Below, piece by piece: positions 51,651-63,561 of a DNA stretch of 64,000 bases. Position 1 is the first letter of the stretch. Each line of letters starts with the position of its first letter. The translations under genes were made by a program, and so were the position numbers. The notes under the pieces were generated by a model that saw nothing but the letters and a program-made list of their open reading frames with translations, was not told the origin of the DNA and did not search any database. This DNA is from Megalopta genalis (Eukaryota; Arthropoda; Insecta; Hymenoptera; Halictidae). The stretch spans positions 1 through 64,000 of the forward strand of contig NW_027476330.1 of NCBI RefSeq assembly GCF_051020955.1, read 5' to 3'.

Positions 51651-54600
51651 TCAAATCAATGCGATGTAGAAGGTTCAGCTTCAAATTCATGCGGCACGTA
51701 CGATTTAGCTCCAAATGCTTGCGATATAAGTGATATAGCTTCAAAACCTGGAGGAACAAACGAGGTACCTTCAATTCCATGCGAAACAAATGATTTAGCT
51801 TCCAATTAATGCGAAGTAGAAGGCTTAGCTTCAAATCCATGCGAAACAAATGGTTTAGCTTCAAATACTTGTGATATACGTTATTTAGACTTAACTGCAT
51901 GCGCAACGAACGAATTAGCTTCAAATCCAGGCGATACACAAGATTTAGCTTCATATCAATACGAAGTAGAAGGTTTTGCTTCAAATCCATGCGAAACAAA
52001 TGATTTAGATTCATACACTTGGGGTATAAGTGATATAGCTTCAAATGCAGACTAATCAAACGAGTTAGCTTCAAATCAATGCGAAACACATGATTTAGCT
52101 GCAAATCAATGCGATGTAGTAGGTTTAGCTTCAAATCCATGCGAAACAAATGGTTTATCTTCAAATACTTGTGATATACGTTATTTAGACTTAACTGCAT
52201 GCGCAACGAACGAATTAGCTTCAAATCCTGGCGATACACAAGATTTAGCTTCATATCAATACGAAGTAGAAGGTTTTGCTTCAAATCCATGCGAAACAAA
52301 TGATTTAGATTCATACACTTGGGGTATAAGTGATATAGCTTCAAATGCAGACTAATCAAACGAGTTAGCTTCAAATCAATGCGAAACACATGATTTAGCT
52401 GCAAATCAATGCGATGTAGTAGGTTTAGCTTCAAATCCATGCGAAACAAATGGTTTAGCTACATATACTTGTGATATACATTATTTAGCTACAACTGCAT
52501 GCGAAACAAACGAGTTAGCTTCAAATCCATGCGAAACGCATGAATTAGCTTCAAATCAATGCGATGTGGAAGGTTTAGCTTCAAATCCATGCAAAACACG
52601 TGATTTAGCTTCCAATTAATGCGAAGTAGAAGGGTTAGCTTCAAATCCATGCGAAACAAATGGTTTATCTTCATATACTTGTGATATACGTTATTTCGAT
52701 TTAACTGCATGCGCAACGAACGAGTTAGCTTCAAATCCATGCGAAACACATGATTTAGCTTCAAATCAATGTTATGTAGAAGGTTTAGCTGCAAATCCAT
52801 GCGAAACGATTGATTTAGCTTCAAATGCAGGCGAATCAAACGAGTTAGCTTCAAATCCATGCGGAACAAATGATTTAGCTTCAAATACTTGTGATATACA
52901 TGATTTAGCTTCAACTGCATGCGATAAAATCGAGTTCGCTTCAAATACACGCGATACACATGATTTAGCTTCAAACCAATGCGATGTAGAAGGTTTAGCT
53001 TCAAATCCATGCGAAACGATTGACTTAGCTTTAAATGCAGGCGAATCAAACGAGTTAGTTTCAAATCCATGTAGATCACGTGATTTAGCTTCCAATCAAT
53101 GCGAAACACATGATTTAGCTTCAAATCAATGCGACGTAGAAGGCTTAGCTTCAAATCAATGCGGAACAAATGATTTAGCTTCAAATACTTGCGGTGTAAA
53201 TGAAATAGCTGCAAATGCAGACGAATCAAAGGAGTTAGCTTCAAAACCATGCGATACACAAGATTTAGCTTCGAATCAATGCGATGTAGGAGGTTCAGCT
53301 TCAAATCCATGCGACCCATAGGAATTAGCTTCAAACACATGCAATATAAGTGATATAGCTTCAAAAGCTGGAGGAACAAACGAGGTAGCTTCAATTCCAT
53401 GCGAAACAAATGATTTAGCTTCAAATCAATGCGAAGTAGAAGACGTAACTTCAAATCCATGCGAAACAAATGGTTTAGCTACAAATACTTGTGATATACA
53501 TTATTTAGCTACAACTGCATGCGAAACAAACGAGTTAGCTTCAAATCCATGCGAAACACATGATTTAGCTTCAAATCAATGCGATGTGGAAGGTTTAGCT
53601 TCAAATCCATGCGAATCACGTGATTTAGCTTCCAATTAATGGGAAATAGAAGGCTTAGCTTCAAATCCATGCGAAACAAACGGTTTAGATTCAAATACTT
53701 GTGATATACGTTATTTATATTTAACTGAATTCACAACGAACGAGTTAGCTTCAAATCCATGCGACACATACGATTTAGCCCCAAATGCTTGCGATATAAG
53801 TGATATAGCTTCAAAACCTGGAGCAACAAACGAGGTACCTTCAATTCCATGCGAAACAAATGATTTAGCTTCCAATTAATGCGAAGTAGAAGGCTTAGCT
53901 TCAAATCCATGCGAAACAAATGGTTTAGCTTCAAATACTTGTGATATACGTTATTTAGACTTAACTGCATGCGCAACGAACGAGTTAGCTTCAAATCCAG
54001 GCGATACACAAGATTTAGCTTCATATCAATACGAAGTAGAAGGTTTTGCTTCAAATCCATGCGAAACAAATGATTTAGATTCATACACTTGGGGTATAAG
54101 TGATATAGCTTCAAATGCAGACTAATCAAACGAATTAGCTTCAAATCAATGCGAAACACATGATTTAGCTGCAAATCAATGCGATGTAGTAGGTTTAGCT
54201 TCAAATCCATGCGAAACAAATGGTTTAGCTACACATACTTGTGATATACATTATTTAGCTACAACTGCATGCGAAACAAACGAGTTAGCTTCAAATCCAT
54301 GCGAAACACATGATTTAGCTTCAAATCAATGCGACGTAGAAGGCTTAGCTTCAAATCCAAGCGAAACAAATGATTTAATTTCAAGTCAGTTCCTGGTGGA
54401 AGGATTAGCTTCAAATCAATGTGAAACAAACGAATAAGCTTCAAAACCATGCGTTACACATGCTTTATCTTCAAATCAATGCGAAGTAGGAGGCTTAGCA
54501 TCAAATCAATGCGACACAAATTATTTAGCTTCAAATACTTGCGAGATTAATGATATAGATTCATATGCAGGCGAAACGAACGAGTTAGCTTCAAATCCAT

Positions 54601-55460
54601 GCGATACACATGATTTAGCTTCAAATCAATGCGAAACACATGATTTAGCTTCAAATCAATGCTATGTAGAAGGTTTAGCTGCAAATCCATGCGACACAGT
54701 TGATTTAGCTTCAGATACTTGCGGTATAAATAATATAGCTTCAAAAGCAGACGAAACACATGATTTGGCTTCAAATCCTCGCGAAACAAATGATTTAGCT
54801 TCTAACACTTGGGGTGTAAGTGATATAGCTTCAAATGCATACTAATCAAACGAGTTAGCTTCAAAATCCACGAGATACACATGATTTAGCTTCAAATACT
54901 TGCGATATAAGTGATGTAGATTCAACTAGAGGTGAAACGAACGAGTTAGCTTCAAATCCATGCGAAAAACATGATTTAGCTGCAAATCAATATGATGTAG
55001 AAGGTTTAGCTTCAAATCCATGCGATACTCAAGATTTAGCTTCAAATCAATGCGATCTAGAAGGTTCAGCTTCAAATCCATGCGACACATATGATTTAGC
55101 TTCAAATCAATGCGATGTAGAAGGTTCAGCTTCAAATCCATGCGACACATATGATTTAGCTTCAAATACTTGCGATATAAGTGATATAGCTTCAAAAGCA
55201 GAAGGAACAGACGAGGTAGATTCAATTCCATGCGAAACAAATGATTTAGCTTCAAATCAATGCGAAGTAGAAGGCTTAGCTTCAAATCCATGCGAAACAC
55301 GTGATTTAGCTTCCAATTAATGGGAAGTAGATGGCTTAGCTTCAAATCCATGCGAAACAAATGGTTTAGCTTCAATTACTTGTGATATACGTTAATTAGA
55401 TTATCTGCTTGCGCAACGAACGAGTTAGCTTCAAATCCATGCGATACAAAAGATTTAGCT
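51651..55460 (+). repeat. 3,810-bp tandem segment, copy 2
   Basis: Matches copy 1 at exactly 3,810 bp, with every diagnostic unit in the same order: CACTTGGGGTATAAG near 52,017 and 52,317, GTTATGTAGAAGG near 52,771, TTCAAGTCAGTTCCTGG near 54,381 and TTCAAAATCC near 54,860. I found essentially no differences in the parts compared by eye. A third, slightly more diverged copy lies in 58,890-63,270 with a 570-bp insertion. Confidence 0.87.
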
Positions 55461-55526
55461 TCAAATCAATGCGATGTGGAAGGTTCAGCTTCAAATCCAT
55501 GCGACACATACGATTTAGCTTCAAAT

Positions 55527-56333
55527 ACTTGCGATATAAGTGATATAGCTTCAAATGCAGGCGAAACAAACGTGTGATCTTCAAATCCAAGCGTAACACA
55601 TGATTTAACTTCAAATCAATGCGAAGTAGAAGATTTAGGTTCAAATACATGCGAAACAAATGGTTTAGCTTCAAATACTTGTGATATACATGATTTTGCT
55701 TCAGCTGCATGCGAAACAAACTATTTAGCTTCACACCCAAGCGAAACACATGATTTAGCTTCAAATCAATGCGAAATAGAAGGCTTAGCATCAAATCCAT
55801 GCGACACAAATTATTTAGCTTCATATACTAGCGATATAAGTGATGTAGCTTCAAATGCAGGCGAAACAAACGAGTGATGTTCAAATCCAAGCGTAAAGCA
55901 TGATTTAACTTCAAATCAATGCGAAGTAGAAGATTTAGGTTCAAATACATGCGAAACAAATGGTTTAGCTTCAAATACTTGTGATATACATGATTTTGCT
56001 TCAGCTGCATGCGAGACAAACGAGTTAGCTTCAAATGCAAGCGAAACACATGACTTAGCTTCAAATCAATGCGAAATAGTACGCTTAGCATCAAATCCAT
56101 GCGACACATATTATTTAGCTTCGTATACTTGCGATATAAGTGATACAGCTTCAAATGCAGGCGAAACAAACGAGTGAGCTTTAAATCCAAGCGTAAGACA
56201 TGATTTAACTTCAAATCAATGCGAAGTAGAAGATTTACCTTCAAATACATGCGAAACAAATGGTTTAGCTTCAAATACTTGTGATATACATGATTTTGCT
56301 TTAGCTGCATGAGAAACAAACGATTTAGCTTCA
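55527..56333 (+). repeat. Island of the 300-bp HOR type inside the divergent domain
   Basis: About 0.8 kb of the 300-bp HOR type reappears here, with GCTGCATGCG, CACACCCAAG and CTTAGCATC units, flanked on both sides by divergent units. It is the start of the 11,050-bp offset copy of 44,476-45,283. The shared rare variant CGTGTGATCT occurs at 55,571 and at 44,521 (also at 28,171). The left junction lies within a stretch common to both unit families (ACTTGCGATATAAGTGATA, then TAGCTTCAAA). The right edge coincides with the HOR/divergent boundary seen at 45,283. Confidence 0.88.
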
Positions 56334-56924
56334 AATACATGCGATACACATGATTTAGCTTCAAACCAATGCGATGTAGAAGGTTTAGCTTCAAATCCAT
56401 GCGAAACGATTGACTTAGCTTTAAATGCAGGCGAATCAAACGAGTTAGTTTCAAATCCATGTAGAACACGTGATTTAGCTTCCAATCAATGCGAAACACA
56501 TGATTTAGCTTCAAATCAATGCGATGTAGAAGGTTTAGCTTCAAATCCATGCGAAACGATTGACTTAGCTTTAAATGCAGGCGAATCAAACGAGTTAGTT
56601 TCAAATCCATGTAGAACACGTGATTTAGCTTCCAATCAATGCGAAACACATGATTTAGCTTCAAATCAATGCGACGTAGAAGGCTTAGCTTCAAATCAAT
56701 GCGGAACAAATGATTTAGCTTCAAATACTTGCGGTGTAAATGAAATAGCTGCAAATGCAGACGAATCAAAGGAGTTAGCTTCAAAACCATGCGAAACAAA
56801 TGATTTAGCTTCAAATTTATGCGAAGTAGAAGGCTTATCTTCAAATCCATGCGAAACGATAGATTTAGCTTTAAATACTTGCGAATATAAGTGATACAGC
56901 TTCAAATGCAGGCGAAACAAACGT

Positions 56925-56966
56925 CCCTTCATATCCCTTCCCTTCATATCCAAGGGAAACACATGA
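56925..56966 (+). repeat. CCCTTCATAT duplication, second copy
   Basis: Identical to 45,875 onward at an 11,050-bp offset, with the two CCCTTCATAT strings 15 bp apart. It is a good anchor for proving that the two 11-kb copies share one origin. Confidence 0.88.
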
Positions 56967-59548
56967 CTAAGATTCAAATCAATGCGAAGTAGGCGGCTTG
57001 GCATCAAATCCATGCGAAACACATGATTTAGATTCAAATTCATGAGATGCACTTGGCTTAGCTTCATATTCTTGCGAAACAAATAGTTTAGATTCAGATA
57101 CTTGTGATAAACATGATATAGCTTCAACTGCATGCGAAACAAACGAGTTAGCTTCAAATCCATGCGGAACACATGATCTACATGCAAATCAATGCGACGT
57201 AGAAGGCTTAGCTTCATATCCAAGCGAAACAAATGATTTAATTTCAAGTCAATTCCTGGTGGAAGGATTAGCTTCAAATCCATGCGAAACAAACGAATAA
57301 GCTTCAAAACCATGCGAAACACATGCTTTATCTTCTAATCAATGCGAAGTAGGAGGCTTAGCATCAAATCAATGCGACACAAATGATTTAGCTTCAAATA
57401 CTTGCGATATAAATGATATAGCTTCATATGCAGGCGAAACGAACGAGTTAGCTTCAAATCCATGCGAAACACATGATTTGGGTGCAAATCAATGCGACGT
57501 AGAAGGCTTAGCTTCAAATCCATGCGAAGCACGTGATTTAGCTTCCAATTAATGGGAAGTAGAAGGCTTAGCTTCAAATCCATGCGAAACAAACGGTTTA
57601 GATTCAAATACTTGTGATATACGTTATTTATATTTAACTGAATGCGCAACGAACGAGTTAGCTTCAAATCCATGCGATACACAAGATTTAGCTTCAAATC
57701 AATGCGATGTAGAAGGTTCAGCTTCAAATCCATGCGACATATGATTTAGCTTCAAATACTTGCGATATAAGTGATATAGCTTCAAAAGCAGAAGGAACAA
57801 ACGAGGTAGCTTCAATTCCATGCGAAACAAATGATTTAGCTTCAAATCAATGCGAAGTAGAAGGCTTAGCTTCAAATCCATGCGAAACACGTGATTTAGC
57901 TTCCAATTAATGGGAAGTAGATGGCTTAGCTTCAAATCCATGCGAAACAAATGGTTTAGCTTCAATTACTTGTGATATACGTTATTTAGATTATCTGCTT
58001 GTGCAACGAACGAGTTAGATTCAAATCAATGCGATGTGGAAGGTTCAGCTTCAAATCCATGCGACACATACGATTTAGCTTCAAATACTTGCGATATAAG
58101 TGATATAGCTTCAAAAGCAGAAGGAACAAACGAGGTAGCTTCAATTCCATGCGAAACAAATGATTTAGCTTCAAATCAATGCGAAGTCGAAGGCTTAGCT
58201 TCAAATCCATGTGAAACACGTGATTTAGCTTCCAATTAATGGGAAATAGAAGGCTTAGCTACAAATCCATGCGAAACAAATGGTTTAGCTTCAAATACTT
58301 GTGATATACGTTATTTAGATTTAACTGCATGCGCAACGAACGAGTTAGCTTCAAATCCATGCGATACACAAGATTTAGCTTCGAATCAAAGCGATGTAGA
58401 AGGTTCAGCTTCAAATCCATGCGACACATAGGAATTAGCTTCAAACACATGCAATATAAGTGATATAGCTTCAAAAGCTGGAGGAACAAACGAGGTAGCT
58501 TCAATTCCATGCGAAACAAATGATTTAGCTTCAAATCAATGCGAAGTAGAAGGCGTAGTTTCAAATCCATGCGAAACAAATGGTTTAGCTACAAATACTT
58601 GTGATATACATTATTTAGCTACAACTGCATGCGAAACAAACGAGTTAGCTTCAAATCCATGCGAAACACATGATTTAGCTTCAAATCAATGCGATGTGGA
58701 AGGTTTAGCTTCAAATCCATGCGAAAAACGTGATTTAGCTTCCAATTAATGGGAAATAGAAGGCTTAGCTTCAAATCCATGCGAAACAAACGGTTTAGAT
58801 TCAAATACTTGTGATATACGTTATTTATATTTAACTGAATGCGCAACAAACGAGTTAGCTTCAAACCCATGCGATACACAAGATTTAGCTTCAAATCAAT
58901 GCGATGTAGAAGGTTCAGCTTCAAATTCATGCGGCACGTACGATTTAGCTCCAAATGCTTGCGATATAAGTGATATAGCTTCAAAACCTGGAGGAACAAA
59001 CGAGGTACCTTCAATTCCATGCGAAACAAATGATTTAGCTTCCAATTAATGCGAAGTAGAAGGCTTAGCTTCAAATCCATGCGAAACAAATGGTTTAGCT
59101 TCAAATACTTGTGATATACGTTATTTAGACTTAACTGCATGCGCAACGAACGAATTAGCTTCAAATCCAGGCGATACACAAGATTTAGCTTCATATCAAT
59201 ACGAAGTAGAAGGTTTTGCTTCAAATCCATGCGAAACAAATGATTTAGATTCATACACTTGGGGTATAAGTGATATAGCTTCAAATGCAGACTAATCAAA
59301 CGAGTTAGCTTCAAATCAATGCGAAACACATGATTTAGCTGCAAATCAATGCGATGTAGTAGGTTTAGCTTCAAATCCATGCGAAACAAATGGTTTATCT
59401 TCAAATACTTGTGATATACGTTATTTAGACTTAACTGCATGCGCAACGAACGAATTAGCTTCAAATCCTGGTGATTCACAAGATTTAGCTTCATATCAAT
59501 ACGAAGTAGAAGGTTTTGCTTCAAATCCATGCGAAACAAATGATTTAG

Positions 59549-60118
59549 ATTCATACACTTGGGGTATAAGTGATATAGCTTCAAATGCAGACTAATCAAA
59601 CGAGTTAGCTTCAAATCAATGCGAAACACATGATTTAGCTGCAAATCAATGCGATGTAGTAGGTTTAGCTTCAAATCCATGCGAAACAAATGGTTTAGCT
59701 ACATATACTTGTGATATACATTATTTAGCTACAACTGCATGCGAAACAAACGAGTTAGCTTCAAATCCATGCGAAACACATGAATTAGCTTCAAATCAAT
59801 GCGATGTGGAAGGTTTAGCTTCAAATCCATGCAAAACACGTGATTTAGCTTCCAATTAATGCGAAGTAGAAGGGTTAGCTTCAAATCCATGCGAAACAAA
59901 TGGTTTATCTTCATATACTTGTGATATACGTTATTTAGATTTAACTGCATGCGCAACGAACGAGTTAGCTTCAAATCCATGCGAAACACATGATTTAGCT
60001 TCAAATCAATGTTATGTAGAAGGTTTAGCTGCAAATCCATGCGAAACGATTGATTTAGCTTCAAATGCAGGCGAATCAAACGAGTTAGCTTCAAATCCAT
60101 GCGGAACAAATGATTTAG
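59549..60118 (+). repeat. 570-bp tandem duplication, copy 1
   Basis: Nineteen units from about 59,549 are repeated immediately at 60,119. The junction lies in AACAAATGATTTAGA, where a unit reading GCGGAACAAATGATTTAG (60,101) runs into TTCATACACTTGGGG, the sequence of 59,549. Confidence 0.87.
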
Positions 60119-60688
60119 ATTCATACACTTGGGGTATAAGTGATATAGCTTCAAATGCAGACTAATCAAACGAGTTAGCTTCAAATCAATGCGAAACACA
60201 TGATTTAGCTGCAAATCAATGCGATGTAGTAGGTTTAGCTTCAAATCCATGCGAAACAAATGGTTTAGCTACATATACTTGTGATATACATTATTTAGCT
60301 ACAACTGCATGCGAAACAAACGAGTTAGCTTCAAATCCATGCGAAACACATGAATTAGCTTCAAATCAATGCGATGTGGAAGGTTTAGCTTCAAATCCAT
60401 GCAAAACACGTGATTTAGCTTCCAATTAATGCGAAGTAGAAGGGTTAGCTTCAAATCCATGCGAAACAAATGGTTTATCTTCATATACTTGTGATATACG
60501 TTATTTAGATTTAACTGCATGCGCAACGAACGAGTTAGCTTCAAATCCATGCGAAACACATGATTTAGCTTCAAATCAATGTTATGTAGAAGGTTTAGCT
60601 GCAAATCCATGCGAAACGATTGATTTAGCTTCAAATGCAGGCGAATCAAACGAGTTAGCTTCAAATCCATGCGGAACAAATGATTTAG
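60119..60688 (+). repeat. 570-bp tandem duplication, copy 2
   Basis: Repeats the previous 570 bp essentially unchanged, then continues with the normal successor TTCAAATACTTGTGATATAC. The segment occurs once in the two 3,810-bp copies at 47.8-55.5 kb, so the gain is specific to this copy and recent. It accounts exactly for the offset change from 11,050 to 11,620 bp. Confidence 0.87.
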
Positions 60689-63285
60689 CTTCAAATACTT
60701 GTGATATACATGATTTAGCTTCAACTGCATGCGATAAAATCGAGTTCGCTTCAAATACACGCGATACACATGATTTAGCTTCAAACCAATGCGATGTAGA
60801 AGGTTTAGCTTCAAATCCATGCGAAACGATTGACTTAGCTTTAAATGCAGGCGAATCAAACGAGTTAGTTTCAAATCCATGTAGATCACGTGATTTAGCT
60901 TCCAATCAATGCGAAACACATGATTTAGCTTCAAATCAATGCGACGTAGAAGGCTTAGCTTCAAATCAATGCGGAACAAATGATTTAGCTTCAAATACTT
61001 GCGGTGTAAATGAAATAGCTGCAAATGCAGACGAATCAAAGGAGTTAGCTTCAAAACCATGCGATACACAAGATTTAGCTTCGAATCAATGCGATGTAGG
61101 AGGTTCAGCTTCAAATCCATGCGACCCATAGGAATTAGCTTCAAACACATGCAATATAAGTGATATAGCTTCAAAAGCTGGAGGAACAAACGAGGTAGCT
61201 TCAATTCCATGCGAAACAAATGATTTAGCTTCAAATCAATGCGAAGTAGAAGACGTAACTTCAAATCCATGCGAAACAAATGGTTTAGCTACAAATACTT
61301 GTGATATACATTATTTAGCTACAACTGCATGCGAAACAAACGAGTTAGCTTCAAATCCATGCGAAACACATGATTTAGCTTCAAATCAATGCGATGTGGA
61401 AGGTTTAGCTTCAAATCCATGCGAATCACGTGATTTAGCTTCCAATTAATGGGAAATAGAAGGCTTAGCTTCAAATCCATGCGAAACAAACGGTTTAGAT
61501 TCAAATACTTGTGATATACGTTATTTATATTTAACTGAATTCACAACGAACGAGTTAGCTTCAAATCCATGCGACACATACGATTTAGCCCCAAATGCTT
61601 GCGATATAAGTGATATAGCTTCAAAACCTGGAGCAACAAACGAGGTACCTTCAATTCCATGCGAAACAAATGATTTAGCTTCCAATTAATGCGAAGTAGA
61701 AGGCTTAGCTTCAAATCCATGCGAAACAAATGGTTTAGCTTCAAATACTTGTGATATACGTTATTTAGACTTAACTGCATGCGCAACGAACGAGTTAGCT
61801 TCAAATCCAGGCGATACACAAGATTTAGCTTCATATCAATACGAAGTAGAAGGTTTTGCTTCAAATCCATGCGAAACAAATGATTTAGATTCATACACTT
61901 GGGGTATAAGTGATATAGCTTCAAATGCAGACTAATCAAACGAATTAGCTTCAAATCAATGCGAAACACATGATTTAGCTGCAAATCAATGCGATGTAGT
62001 AGGTTTAGCTTCAAATCCATGCGAAACAAATGGTTTAGCTACACATACTTGTGATATACATTATTTAGCTACAACTGCATGCGAAACAAACGAGTTAGCT
62101 TCAAATCCATGCGAAACACATGATTTAGCTTCAAATCAATGCGACGTAGAAGGCTTAGCTTCAAATCCAAGCGAAACAAATGATTTAATTTCAAGTCAGT
62201 TCCTGGTGGAAGGATTAGCTTCAAATCAATGTGAAACAAACGAATAAGCTTCAAAACCATGCGTTACACATGCTTTATCTTCAAATCAATGCGAAGTAGG
62301 AGGCTTAGCATCAAATCAATGCGACACAAATTATTTAGCTTCAAATACTTGCGAGATTAATGATATAGATTCATATGCAGGCGAAACGAACGAGTTAGCT
62401 TCAAATCCATGCGATACACATGATTTAGCTTCAAATCAATGCGAAACACATGATTTAGCTTCAAATCAATGCTATGTAGAAGGTTTAGCTGCAAATCCAT
62501 GCGACACAGTTGATTTAGCTTCAGATACTTGCGGTATAAATAATATAGCTTCAAAAGCAGACGAAACACATGATTTGGCTTCAAATCCTCGCGAAACAAA
62601 TGATTTAGCTTCTAACACTTGGGGTGTAAGTGATATAGCTTCAAATGCATACTAATCAAACGAGTTAGCTTCAAAATCCACGAGATACACATGATTTAGC
62701 TTCAAATACTTGCGATATAAGTGATGTAGATTCAACTAGAGGTGAAACGAACGAGTTAGCTTCAAATCCATGCGAAAAACATGATTTAGCTGCAAATCAA
62801 TATGATGTAGAAGGTTTAGCTTCAAATCCATGCGATACTCAAGATTTAGCTTCAAATCAATGCGATCTAGAAGGTTCAGCTTCAAATCCATGCGACACAT
62901 ATGATTTAGCTTCAAATCAATGCGATGTAGAAGGTTCAGCTTCAAATCCATGCGACACATATGATTTAGCTTCAAATACTTGCGATATAAGTGATATAGC
63001 TTCAAAAGCAGAAGGAACAGACGAGGTAGATTCAATTCCATGCGAAACAAATGATTTAGCTTCAAATCAATGCGAAGTAGAAGGCTTAGCTTCAAATCCA
63101 TGCGAAACACGTGATTTAGCTTCCAATTAATGGGAAGTAGATGGCTTAGCTTCAAATCCATGCGAAACAAATGGTTTAGCTTCAATTACTTGTGATATAC
63201 GTTAATTAGATTATCTGCTTGCGCAACGAACGAGTTAGCTTCAAATCCATGCGATACAAAAGATTTAGCTTCAAATCAATGCGAT

Positions 63286-63561
63286 GTGGAAGGTTCAGCT
63301 TCAAATCCATGCGACACATACGATTTAGCTTCAAATACTTGCGATATAAGTGATATAGCTTCAAAAGCAGAAGGAACAAACGAGGTAGCTTCAATTCCAT
63401 GCGAAACAAACGGTTTAGATTCAAATACTTGTGATATACGTTATTTATATTTAACTGAATGCGCAACGAACGAGTTAGCTTCAAATCCATGCGATACACA
63501 AGATTTAGCTTCAAATCAATGCGATGTAGAAGGTTCAGCATCAAATCCATGCGACATATGA
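63286..63561 (+). other. Plus-strand open stretch of 91 codons with Cys-bearing decapeptides
   Basis: This is the longest plus-strand open stretch. The repeat reads about LASNPCETND per unit, with near-invariant Ala-Ser-Asn, usually one Cys, and an acidic residue after the Cys. It stops at a TGA just past the 2-bp deletion near 63,556. A related 67-codon stretch is at 46,986-47,189 (copied at 58,036-58,239). In the first 45 kb the same frame carries a TGA in nearly every 300-bp HOR (GAGTGATCT or GAGTGAGCT). It is described because the decapeptide pattern is regular; nothing shows that it is translated. Confidence 0.15.

Larger units (their letters stand above)
44476..55525 (+). repeat. 11,050-bp super-repeat, first copy
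   Basis: Sequence starting near 44,476 recurs near 55,526 at an offset of 11,050 bp. The copy includes the last 0.8 kb of the HOR domain, the HOR/divergent boundary, every small indel and most single-base variants. I saw only isolated differences over several kilobases: 44,686, 45,020, 45,107, 45,336, 46,095, 47,681 and 48,421. The length is not a multiple of 30 because it includes the net sum of the small indels. This copy contains two tandem 3,810-bp segments; the second copy has one within the window. Confidence 0.87.
45284..55526 (+). repeat. Divergent 30-bp/150-bp repeat domain, first copy
   Basis: The 30-bp unit continues without a gap, but the ten-unit HOR signature (units with GCTGCATGAG, CACACCCAAG, CTTAGCATC) largely disappears. 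It is replaced by a looser five-unit cycle carrying the triplets CAA, CCA, ACT, GCA and CCA at unit positions 14-16. Units here keep the basic TTTAGCTTCAAAT start more faithfully. Distinctive variants include TTCCAATTAATG, GCAGACTAATC, CACTTGGGGTATAAG and TTCAAGTCAGTTCCTGG. Unlike the first 45 kb, this domain contains several indels that are not multiples of 30 or 3. No gene is supported; open stretches follow from the unit length being a multiple of three. Confidence 0.9.
55526..63270 (+). repeat. 11,050-bp super-repeat, second copy (rearranged)
   Basis: Aligned with 44,476 onward at 11,050 bp to about 60,118, then at 11,620 bp (after the 570-bp duplication) up to about 63,270, where it meets the equivalent of the end of one 3,810-bp segment. 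The first copy then enters its second 3,810-bp segment, whereas this copy goes on to a different mixture of divergent units. Confidence 0.85.
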
